Positions 1 to 5,353 of a stretch of DNA of 21,143 bases are shown here, in pieces. Position 1 is the stretch's first letter, and every line of letters begins with the position of its first letter. A program made the position numbers and the translations under genes. The notes below the pieces were generated by a model. That model was not told the DNA's origin and made no database searches. It saw only the letters and a list, made by a program, of their open reading frames with translations. Origin of the DNA: an uncultured Bacilli bacterium (GTDB taxonomy: Bacteria > Bacillota_I > Bacilli_A > RF39 > UBA660). The DNA lies in the NCBI GenBank assembly GCA_944327425.1, contig CALVHJ010000011.1, forward strand, positions 1 to 21,143, read 5' to 3'.

Positions 1-34
1 TTAAAATATAAATGTAAAATAAATAAAAAAACAA

Positions 35-115
35 ATTAGTACGGGAGCGACTCTCGGAAATAAGGTCTGTATAGTACGAAAGTACAGCAGAAAAAAACTA
101 ATCGTGAGGTTAGGC
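35..115 (+). ncRNA. Candidate structured RNA (unidentified), possible leader of the downstream gene
   Basis: This noncoding stretch folds by eye into a closed junction. Outer stem: 35-40 (ATTAGT) with 97-102 (ACTAAT). Hairpin: 42-47 with 51-56 (CGGGAG/CTCTCG, one G-U pair, CGA loop). Second hairpin: 67-69/88-90 (CTG/CAG), an internal loop, then 74-77/82-85 (GTAC/GTAC) capped by a GAAA tetraloop at 78-81. Its base composition is richer in G and C than the flanks, as expected of structured RNA in an AT-rich genome. A hairpin plus T-rich tract follows at 116-154. I do not recognise a known riboswitch, RNase P, SRP or 6S motif. It could be a small RNA or a cis-acting leader of the histidine-phosphatase-like gene. 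Confidence 0.4.
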
Positions 116-154
116 GAATTAATGTAAATTAATTCTTATGTTCTTTTTTCTTTT
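116..154 (+). terminator. AT-rich intrinsic terminator or attenuator
   Basis: A perfect 8-bp inverted repeat (GAATTAAT, GTAA loop, ATTAATTC; 116-123/128-135) is followed by a T-rich tract (136-154). The stem is almost all A-T, so it would be weak. It lies between the candidate structured RNA and the TTG start at 182, so it could end that RNA or act as an attenuator. Confidence 0.4.
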
Positions 155-181
155 ATAATATTTTTAGAGTAGGTGATAACT

Positions 182-799
182 TTGACAGTAATTTATTTAA
201 TTAATAATAGTTTAACAATGAATAATCTTGTTTTTCCTGATAAAGATTCTTTAGAACATAAACGAGAAAAAAGGATTCTTTCAATCGAAGGTGAAGAAGC
301 TAGCAAAAAATTAGCAAGTAATAAAGATTTACAAAGCGTTCAAGAAATTTATGCTTCTCCTTATGTAATGAGTATTGGAACAGCTAAATATTTAGCTCAA
401 AAGTTAGAGCTTGATATAAATATAAAGTCTCTACTTGGTGAAAGGATTATTGGCGAGTTAGGTGATAGGAAAATTAGAATGATAACTGAAATGCAAGAAA
501 ATGACTTTCTTTATAAGCTTCCGGGAGGAGAATCTTTGAATGATGTAAAGAAAAGAATGCTTCGCTTTATTAAAATTTTATTAAACCAAAGTTCTAATAA
601 GACTATAGCTTTATTTACCCATAATGTAGCTATTACTTGTTTGCTTAGTGAGTATTGTACTAAAGGTTTTAATTTGGATAATAGACTTATTTTAAATTAT
701 CAAGATGAGGCTATTGTTGATGGTACTTGGGATGGAATTGATATTATTGAACTTGTATTTGATGGAAATGAGTTAATTTCTATCAAAAGAAAAAAATAG
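182..799 (+). CDS. Histidine phosphatase-like protein, catalytic RH motif lost
   Basis: This 205-aa protein has the layout of the histidine phosphatase (phosphoglycerate mutase-like) superfamily: an N-terminal beta strand IYLI, an 'ASPY..SIGTAKYLA' segment, the 'PGGESLNDVKKRM' segment and a C-terminal 'FTHN' motif. I chose the TTG start at 182 because AGGTGA (171-176) is well spaced for it and the protein then begins MTVIYLI, as family members do; the GTG at 173 overlaps that SD. The defining IYLIRH(G/S) motif reads IYLINNS, so the phospho-accepting His9 and Arg8 are both Asn. The usual second Arg in the 'SPY-R' segment is Met63. Only His147 of the pocket remains. The frame is intact and the fold motifs are kept, so I infer a non-catalytic binding or regulatory paralog rather than an active phosphatase. 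Confidence 0.75.
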   Translation: MTVIYLINNSLTMNNLVFPDKDSLEHKREKRILSIEGEEASKKLASNKDLQSVQEIYASPYVMSIGTAKYLAQKLELDINIKSLLGERIIGELGDRKIRMITEMQENDFLYKLPGGESLNDVKKRMLRFIKILLNQSSNKTIALFTHNVAITCLLSEYCTKGFNLDNRLILNYQDEAIVDGTWDGIDIIELVFDGNELISIKRKK

Positions 800-815
800 G
801 TATATGCTATTTTTT
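791..815. terminator. Shared bidirectional terminator holding both stop codons
   Basis: A perfect 9-bp inverted repeat (AAAAAATAG, 7-nt loop, CTATTTTTT; 791-799/807-815) gives a terminal U-run on either strand. The TAG of the plus-strand gene (797-799) and the TAG of the minus-strand gene (807-809) both lie in the stem. Confidence 0.65.
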
Positions 816-1010
816 GTCTTCGTTTGTATCAATTGTTTTCCATGTAGTTGTTCCGCATGTTGTACAAATAAAAGGTACTAATACTTTTAAACCAGCTGGT
901 TTTTCATATTTTTCTTCTAGTGATACACATAGAAGCCCAGATGATTCATCGATATAAGCTCGTCCTTGAACTGTTGTTTCTTGACACTTATTACATCCTG
1001 CTTTTTTCAT
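807..1010 (-). CDS. Small zinc-ribbon protein, unknown function
   Basis: This 67-aa protein carries two CxxC knuckles, C6-N-K-C9 and C49-T-T-C52, spaced as in a zinc ribbon. The middle is a short beta-rich stretch. There is no signal peptide or membrane segment, so it is probably cytoplasmic. A strong AGGAGG Shine-Dalgarno precedes the ATG with good spacing. It is convergent with the phosphatase-like gene and divergent from the 177-aa gene at 1079. A role in nucleic acid or protein binding is a guess from the fold class only. Confidence 0.7.
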   Translation of the reverse strand: MKKAGCNKCQETTVQGRAYIDESSGLLCVSLEEKYEKPAGLKVLVPFICTTCGTTTWKTIDTNEDKK

Positions 1011-1028
1011 AACTTTTCCTCCTTTTTC

Positions 1029-1057
1029 TTTATTATTTCCTAAAAACGTGTTAAAAT
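1029..1057 (+). promoter_or_regulatory. Probable sigma-A promoter (extended -10)
   Basis: TTTATT (1029-1034), 17 bp, TAAAAT (1052-1057) with a TGT extension (1049-1051). It would start transcription about 15 nt before the ATG at 1079, leaving the GGAGATGA ribosome site (1067-1074) on the message. Confidence 0.45.
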
Positions 1058-1078
1058 ACCTTTTATGGAGATGATTAA

Positions 1079-1612
1079 ATGCAAGAATATAGGGCTTATG
1101 ATATTATTTTAAATGGTGTAGGTCAATTAATTGTAATTAAGTATAAAGTTTTAGAAATGCAAGATGAAAATAGAAATGTTTCAAGAAGATTTATTTTTAC
1201 GGGATATTTTGAACCTGATGATATTGAAAATTATAGTGGTAGTCTTAAAAGTGAAGGATATTTTAGTATGAATCAGTTTAAAGAAAGTAATATTAATTTG
1301 ATATCATGTAATCCTTTAATTAATTTTAAGTTATTATTGTTATCTAAAAATCATAAAGTATTAGAAAAAGTGTATGATGAAGTAATAATTGATAATGTTT
1401 GTTATTTAAATGTTTACCTGTTTTATATAAATATGAATAATGGGAAAACTTATGTCATTAATACCGGTTTAGTTGGGGTTTATAATGATGTAGTTATAGA
1501 TTATTTAAATACTTTTGGCTATAAACATATTAAAGAAAGTAGTCTTTATTCATATGTTAATGAATTAAAAAATGTAAGTGTTTTAACTAAAACTTTAAGA
1601 ATAAAAAAATAA
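1079..1612 (+). CDS. Hypothetical protein (177 aa)
   Basis: I do not recognise this protein. It has 177 residues, many Asn, Tyr, Ile and Val, alternating hydrophobic residues typical of beta strands, and no signal peptide or clear transmembrane helix, so it is probably soluble and cytoplasmic. No catalytic motif or metal-binding cluster stands out. It begins at an ATG preceded by GGAGATGA (1067-1074) and has its own likely promoter. It is convergent with the PRPP synthetase gene and shares its terminator hairpin. Base composition matches the neighbours, so there is no sign of recent transfer. Confidence 0.65.
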   Translation: MQEYRAYDIILNGVGQLIVIKYKVLEMQDENRNVSRRFIFTGYFEPDDIENYSGSLKSEGYFSMNQFKESNINLISCNPLINFKLLLLSKNHKVLEKVYDEVIIDNVCYLNVYLFYINMNNGKTYVINTGLVGVYNDVVIDYLNTFGYKHIKESSLYSYVNELKNVSVLTKTLRIKK

Positions 1613-1634
1613 TACGAGCGGGTATTATTTTTTT
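1603..1634. terminator. Strong bidirectional terminator shared by convergent genes
   Basis: A perfect 13-bp stem (1603-1615 / 1622-1634) with a 6-nt loop (GAGCGG) has seven A on one side and seven T on the other, so it ends transcription on both strands. The stops of the plus gene (TAA, 1610-1612) and of the minus gene (TAA, read from 1627-1625) both lie in the stem. Confidence 0.85.
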
Positions 1635-2713
1635 AAACTTTTTTCTTTTTGAAAATTGGTTATGGCAGAATTGTCTTTTATTAAATTAGTGATGGAATTT
1701 CCTTTATTTAAACTATCAATTATTTTAGCTAAATACTCGGAACAATCAGCTATTTGTAACCATGGCTTTTTTAATATTTCATCTGGTATATAGGTTAGAT
1801 TTGTAGCATAAATAGCATCAAATAGCTTGTTTTCGTAGGCTTTATCAAATAATTTGCAACCGGCAGTAAAAAGAGCAAATGTAGCAAAGAAAAATATTTT
1901 TTTGGCTCCTCTTTTTTTTAGTTCTTCGGCTACATCAACCATAGATCCACCACTAGCAATCATATCATCAACGATTATGATACTTTTATCTTTAACGTCT
2001 TTTCCTAAGTATTCATGGGCAACAATAGGATTGTGGCCATCAACTATTTTAGATATATCTCTTCTTTTGTAAAACATTCCTACATCAACACGAAGAATAT
2101 CAGCTAGGAATCTAGCTCTATCCATAGCTCCGGTATCAGGACTTATAACTAGTGTTTCTTCACTGTTAAAGTCTTCGTTTTTTAAAAATATTTTTAACAT
2201 ATCATTAGTTGGAAAGAAATTATCAAAAGGAAGAGTAGGGATGGCATTTTGAACATTGGGGTCGTGAGCATCAAAGGTGACGATGCCACTAATTCCTAAA
2301 TTTCTTAGTTCTTGTAATGCTAAAGCACAGTCTAGTGATTCTCTTCCTTTACGACGATGTTGGCGAGATGCATATAAAAAAGGCATGACGACTCTTATAC
2401 TTTTGGCGTGTCCCATAATAGCAGATATTACTCTTTTAATGTCTTGGAAATGTTCATCAGGACTCATATTATGAGTTATTCCATACATATTATAAGTTAT
2501 ACTGTAATTATGGGTATCACTTAAAATATAAACATCTTTGCCTCTAATTGTTTCTAAAATAGTAACTTTACCTTCACCATCGTTAAACCTTGTGATGTCA
2601 GCGGCGATTAAATAGTCATTTTTGCTCTTTCTAATTTTTTTAATTTCTTTGTTTACTTTTAAACCTAATTCTTTACAATTGTCCATGACAATTAAACATA
2701 AATCTTCTTTCAT
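1625..2713 (-). CDS. prs: Ribose-phosphate pyrophosphokinase (PRPP synthetase), long variant
   Basis: The product makes 5-phosphoribosyl-1-pyrophosphate from ribose 5-phosphate and ATP in the cytoplasm, feeding purine, pyrimidine, NAD, His and Trp synthesis. Recognisable parts are the ATP-side flexible loop RQHRRKGRES (about residues 117-126), the TFDAHDP segment (146-152), a pyrophosphate-loop region SPDTGAMDRA (191-200) and the PRPP-binding loop IIIVDDMIASGGSM (245-258). At 362 aa it is longer than the classical roughly 315-aa enzyme. The DAHDP motif (classically a DLH segment) and the ASGGS loop (classically DTAGT) mark it as the longer paralog type seen in many Firmicutes. An AGGAG site precedes the ATG. 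The last 30 or so residues are low-complexity. Activity as a true PRPP synthetase is likely, not proven. Confidence 0.9.
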   Translation of the reverse strand: MKEDLCLIVMDNCKELGLKVNKEIKKIRKSKNDYLIAADITRFNDGEGKVTILETIRGKDVYILSDTHNYSITYNMYGITHNMSPDEHFQDIKRVISAIMGHAKSIRVVMPFLYASRQHRRKGRESLDCALALQELRNLGISGIVTFDAHDPNVQNAIPTLPFDNFFPTNDMLKIFLKNEDFNSEETLVISPDTGAMDRARFLADILRVDVGMFYKRRDISKIVDGHNPIVAHEYLGKDVKDKSIIIVDDMIASGGSMVDVAEELKKRGAKKIFFFATFALFTAGCKLFDKAYENKLFDAIYATNLTYIPDEILKKPWLQIADCSEYLAKIIDSLNKGNSITNLIKDNSAITNFQKEKSLKK

Positions 2714-2734
2714 ATATACTCCTTTATTATGTTA

Positions 2735-2763
2735 ATTGTAACATATTTGATAAGAATAATCTA
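2735..2763 (-). promoter_or_regulatory. Probable promoter of the PRPP synthetase gene
   Basis: Read on the minus strand: TAGATT (2763-2758), 17 bp, TACAAT (2740-2735) with a TGT extension directly upstream. It lies about 20 nt before the ATG at 2713. The -35 is weak and the extended -10 is good. Confidence 0.5.
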
Positions 2764-2768
2764 TAAGG

Positions 2769-3227
2769 TTAATTGAAAAATTCTATTTCACAAGTTGCTA
2801 ATTTTTTGTATAGCTTTAAATCTCTTTTTCTTTTTATACTTGTAAATAGAATGTCATAAACTATTTCCCATACAACAACCCAGCCAGCGATTAAAAATAG
2901 TTCACTTAAAAGAGAAGTAAATTGTTCAGAAATAATGATTAATAAAATTCCTAATAATAGTAAAATAACTCGAAAATAATCGTCATATTTGTCAATTTTA
3001 TTTAATTGCTTTACTTTACTTTGGTAATGACTATGAATTAATTTTGATAATTGTTCTTGATGGTTGATATTTGGAAGTCCTTTTATGCTTAAAGTTATTC
3101 TTTCTTTTTGTAAAGAATGTAAGCAAGAACTTGTTATGTAATTAGCCAATTCTTCATTTAAAACTTCATTATTAAATTTGTTTGTAGCATCTTCTAGACT
3201 ATCTAGCTTAATATTTATTTTTTCCAT
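2769..3227 (-). CDS. Two-helix membrane protein, unknown function
   Basis: This 152-aa protein has a charged, helical N-terminal half of about 84 residues. Two hydrophobic segments follow (about 85-101 and 107-127) with a very short turn between them. A basic stretch, IKRKRDLKLYKK (131-142), then begins the C-terminal tail. The positive-inside rule places both termini in the cytoplasm with a hairpin in the membrane. A GGAGG Shine-Dalgarno sits just before the ATG. It ends about 55 nt before the PRPP synthetase start on the same strand, and the latter appears to have its own promoter. I recognise no family. Confidence 0.65.
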   Translation of the reverse strand: MEKINIKLDSLEDATNKFNNEVLNEELANYITSSCLHSLQKERITLSIKGLPNINHQEQLSKLIHSHYQSKVKQLNKIDKYDDYFRVILLLLGILLIIISEQFTSLLSELFLIAGWVVVWEIVYDILFTSIKRKRDLKLYKKLATCEIEFFN

Positions 3228-3242
3228 GTTTCCTCCATTTTT

Positions 3243-3250
3243 ATTATGCC
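3243..3250 (-). promoter_or_regulatory. GGCATAAT box upstream of the two-helix membrane protein
   Basis: Minus-strand TGGCATAATAA lies about 16 nt before the ATG at 3227, in -10-like position, without a clear -35. The same TGGCATA core occurs upstream of the genes at 5354 (5327-5336) and 15544 (15511-15518). Confidence 0.3.
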
Positions 3251-3306
3251 ATGAAACAAAGAAAAAAGGAAGTCTTTTTTAACTGAAATTTATTATGTTT
3301 ATTATC

Positions 3307-3332
3307 AAAAAAAGATAGGTGCTTTTCCTATC
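3307..3332 (-). terminator. Intrinsic terminator, second in tandem after tmRNA
   Basis: On the minus strand, GATAGG, a 7-nt loop (AAAAGCA) and CCTATC (3332-3314) are followed by seven T (3313-3307). It lies about 60 nt beyond the first tmRNA terminator and upstream of the 2769-3227 gene, so it insulates that gene from tmRNA transcription. Confidence 0.75.
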
Positions 3333-3391
3333 TCATAATTTAATACTCATTTTTATTTGCTTTTTTGGTAGGTAAATAGATACTAAAATAT

Positions 3392-3412
3392 AAAAAAGCC
3401 TTTAAAATAGGC
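3392..3412 (-). terminator. Intrinsic terminator of tmRNA
   Basis: On the minus strand, GCCT, a 7-nt loop and AGGC (3412-3398) are followed by six T (3397-3392). It starts 14 nt after the CCA end of tmRNA. The stem is short, which may explain the back-up hairpin at 3307-3332. Confidence 0.65.
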
Positions 3413-3425
3413 GATTAATCAAAAA

Positions 3426-3797
3426 TGGTGGAGTAGAGGAGAGTCGAACTCCTGTCCAATATATTCTATCACATAACATCTACAAGTTTAGCTTGATTTA
3501 ATTATCAGATTATAAATGGCTCAAGACCAACCTATTATAATCTTAAGTTTAGTAGTTATTCACTAGTCTATCCTAAACAAATAGAATAGTATATCTTATA
3601 TTTATGAACCCCTAATAATCCTATAAGCAAAAATATTAGAAGCTTGCTATTCCTATATATTAATTAATTAGGCAAATGCATAAGCATTTGAAGCAAAAGA
3701 ACTTTCATTCTTGTCATTTAATTTTAATTTTAGACGTGAGGTGTCACTCCCACTTGCCGTCATGTGTAGTGATATATGTCGATACCATTACTACCCC
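3426..3797 (-). ncRNA. ssrA: Transfer-messenger RNA (tmRNA)
   Basis: tmRNA rescues stalled ribosomes and adds a degradation tag. The 5' end GGGGTAGTAATGGTATCGAC (from 3797 down) and the 3' end CTACTCCACCA (ending 3426) pair as the 7-bp acceptor stem with one G-U. The T-arm AGGAG-TTCGACT-CTCCT is just inside the 3' end, and CCA is encoded. Length is 372 nt. The tag frame ends at TAA (3670-3668). It reads N-D-K-N-E-S-S-F-A-S-N-A-Y-A-F-A from about 3718, after the alanine brought by tmRNA itself. The exact resume codon is inferred: AAT has an A at -4, as in other tmRNAs. A tag ending Y-A-F-A resembles mycoplasma tags rather than the ALAA end of Bacillus. Confidence 0.96.
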
Positions 3798-3807
3798 ATG
3801 TACTAAT

Positions 3808-3816
3808 ATTATAGCA
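3808..3816 (-). promoter_or_regulatory. Extended -10 of the tmRNA promoter
   Basis: Minus-strand TGCTATAAT (3816-3808) is a perfect TGnTATAAT extended -10 placed about 10 nt before the mature tmRNA 5' end. The expected -35 position holds only TTCATT, inside the neighbouring terminator stem, so the promoter probably relies on the extended -10. Confidence 0.65.
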
Positions 3817-3825
3817 TAATTCATT

Positions 3826-3853
3826 AAAAAAATGAAGTATTTTCTACTTCATT
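3826..3853 (-). terminator. Intrinsic terminator of the tail-anchored protein gene
   Basis: A perfect 9-bp stem (AATGAAGTA/TACTTCATT; 3831-3839 and 3845-3853) with a 5-nt loop is followed on the minus strand by a T-run (3832-3826). It overlaps the end of the CDS and also covers the -35 position of the tmRNA promoter. Confidence 0.8.
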
Positions 3854-4698
3854 ATGGCTATGGCTAAAATTATACCGATATTTAAAACTGAATAAATAAT
3901 TATAGCTATATTAATAAAAGCGGCTTTTGATGATCTTGCTCTAGTTTCATTTTCGGGAATAATAGCAGGAACATTTTTATTTTTAAGTTCTAAAACCATT
4001 CCTTTTCCTTTTGAATCTCCAATTTCTTTAGTTATTTCAAAGTATTCATCTAGTTTTTCATTTACAAGAGACCCTACAACAGTTTCTTTAGGTAATGTAG
4101 CGATAAGAGTTTCAATATTACCAACTAATATTTTGTTGTCTTCAATTAGGTAAGAGAAAGAATCTTTAATGCTAAAATATAAATTCATGTAATTAGTAAC
4201 TTTAGCATCTAATGTTTCTTTGTCTATTACAATATTATTAAAGGCATTTTGATTTAATAAATTAATAAAACTTTCAAGGCTTTTACAACTTTTATTTATT
4301 TTTATTATCTCCATAAAAGTTTTAGCATTAACATTCCATGCTTCACCAGGAAGGGTACGTAAATCAAAGGTAAGAGTTTCACTGGCAAGGACAGATCCAT
4401 TTTCTTCTAGATATAAAGTATTATCTTTGCAACTTAGTCCATGTAATTCTGGATAAAATTCTAAATATTGTCTAAAAATAAAATCGTTGATGTTTATTAT
4501 TTTGGTTTTACTTAGGCCAATATTTTGTTCACTGTTTTGGGAATTTCCTTGCTCGTTATCAGATCTTTTTGATTCTATTACGCCTTCATTTTGTTTTCTT
4601 TTATAATCAGCGAAGTTAGTTACTTTTTCTCTTGAGTTATCTACTCGATAATTTGGCATTTTAATTTCACTATTACTAAATGTATCACTTTCATTCAT
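3844..4698 (-). CDS. C-terminally tail-anchored protein, unknown function
   Basis: With the start at 4698 this is a 284-aa protein. The frame opens further upstream to a TTG at 4761, but a near-ideal promoter lies between (4723-4751) and GGAGAG precedes the 4698 ATG, so I chose the latter. The first 75 or so residues are polar, rich in Asn, Ser, Lys and Glu, and likely disordered. A mixed globular region of about 170 residues follows. The last 28 residues hold one hydrophobic helix (about 262-282) ending in Lys, so the bulk is cytoplasmic and the protein is held by a C-terminal anchor. I recognise no enzyme motif. Its homopolymer-rich promoter may make expression variable. Confidence 0.65.
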   Translation of the reverse strand: MNESDTFSNSEIKMPNYRVDNSREKVTNFADYKRKQNEGVIESKRSDNEQGNSQNSEQNIGLSKTKIININDFIFRQYLEFYPELHGLSCKDNTLYLEENGSVLASETLTFDLRTLPGEAWNVNAKTFMEIIKINKSCKSLESFINLLNQNAFNNIVIDKETLDAKVTNYMNLYFSIKDSFSYLIEDNKILVGNIETLIATLPKETVVGSLVNEKLDEYFEITKEIGDSKGKGMVLELKNKNVPAIIPENETRARSSKAAFINIAIIIYSVLNIGIILAIAIMK

Positions 4699-4722
4699 TT
4701 CTAATACTCTCCAATTATTATC

Positions 4723-4751
4723 ATTGTAACAAAAAAAAATAAAAAAAACAA
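4723..4751 (-). promoter_or_regulatory. Sigma-A promoter with a homopolymer T spacer
   Basis: On the minus strand TTGTTT (4751-4746), exactly 17 bp, TACAAT (4728-4723) with a TGT extension. The spacer is five T, one A, nine T, then GT, and the -35 itself runs into the first T tract. Transcription would begin near 4716, 18 nt before the ATG at 4698. The T tracts could change length by slippage and alter spacing. Confidence 0.65.
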
Positions 4752-4854
4752 CTCTAAACAAACAAAAAAATGTATAGTATAATAATTTTTGCCATTAAAG
4801 AGAGAATTTTGGAAAAAATATACCTAATAATAGTAATAATTATTAAAAATTAAT

Positions 4855-4869
4855 TGGTATTTTTTACCA
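4855..4869. promoter_or_regulatory. Candidate operator palindrome upstream of the XRE regulator
   Basis: TGGTA, five T, TACCA is a perfect interrupted palindrome (4855-4859/4865-4869). It is centred about 80 nt before the regulator's chosen start and just upstream of a possible promoter. XRE proteins commonly bind such sites to control their own gene. This is a single site with no second copy seen. Confidence 0.3.
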
Positions 4870-4881
4870 TAGGTGAATAAA

Positions 4882-4911
4882 TTACAATTATATGTTGGGA
4901 GCGGGTATAAT
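4882..4911 (+). promoter_or_regulatory. Possible promoter of the XRE regulator
   Basis: TTACAA (4882-4887), 18 bp, TATAAT (4906-4911). Transcription would start near 4918, downstream of the ATG at 4892, which supports the internal start at 4940. Confidence 0.4.
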
Positions 4912-4939
4912 TCTTTCGAGAAGCGAGGGTGAAATTAGA

Positions 4940-5299
4940 ATGTTAAACGGTAACAGGTTAAGAGAGGTTAGGAAAAAAAGAGGTTTAACACAAACAGAAT
5001 TAGGAGAGTTAATCGGTGTAGGAAAATCAGCGATATGTTGTTATGAAAAAGAAACGCGTAATCCTACACTAGAGGCAGTAATTGAAATGATTCATGTTTT
5101 TGGTGTTTCAGCAGACTATTTATTGGGTTCGGATTATTTAGTTAAAACAGTGGATAAAAATAATTTTGAAGAGTATGTAACATTAACTAAAGAAGAAATT
5201 GTTTTTATAGAAGAACTTAAGAAAAACAAACTTGTTTATGATATTTTAATGCAAGATCCTAAAAGAGGAGCGGAGTTAGTAAAAAAAGAAATTGGTTAA
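4940..5299 (+). CDS. XRE-family HTH transcriptional regulator
   Basis: This 119-aa protein has a classical Cro/CI helix-turn-helix at about residues 5-61: RLREVRKKRGLTQTELGELI, then GVGKSAICCYEKETRNPTLE, and the typical ending FGVSADYLLGS. The rest is a short acidic tail. I placed the start at 4940 because GAGGGTGA precedes it and the protein then begins directly with the domain; the ATG at 4892 would add 16 unrelated residues and lacks a spaced Shine-Dalgarno. It is likely a DNA-binding repressor of its own or nearby genes, and a palindrome lies upstream (4855-4869). The anchored protein gene follows 54 nt downstream on the same strand. Confidence 0.88.
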   Translation: MLNGNRLREVRKKRGLTQTELGELIGVGKSAICCYEKETRNPTLEAVIEMIHVFGVSADYLLGSDYLVKTVDKNNFEEYVTLTKEEIVFIEELKKNKLVYDILMQDPKRGAELVKKEIG

Positions 5300-5322
5300 T
5301 TTTAATGAAAATTAATTATTAT
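5296..5322 (+). terminator. Weak AT-only hairpin after the XRE gene
   Basis: TTAATTTT, AATG loop, AAAATTAA (5296-5303/5308-5315) is a perfect 8-bp stem that includes part of the stop codon and is followed by a T-rich but interrupted tract. With no G or C it would be weak, so readthrough into 5354 is likely. Confidence 0.3.
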
Positions 5323-5353
5323 GTTTGGCATATAATGTTTTAGGTGAAAAAAT

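Noticed and set aside
35..115. Identification of the structured RNA as RNase P, SRP, 6S, T-box or a named riboswitch
   Set aside because: None of the diagnostic conserved blocks I know for these classes is present, so it is left unnamed.
1854..2474. Open frames on the plus strand inside the PRPP synthetase gene
   Set aside because: They lie antisense to a clearly recognised gene, lack ribosome sites and have no recognisable protein features.
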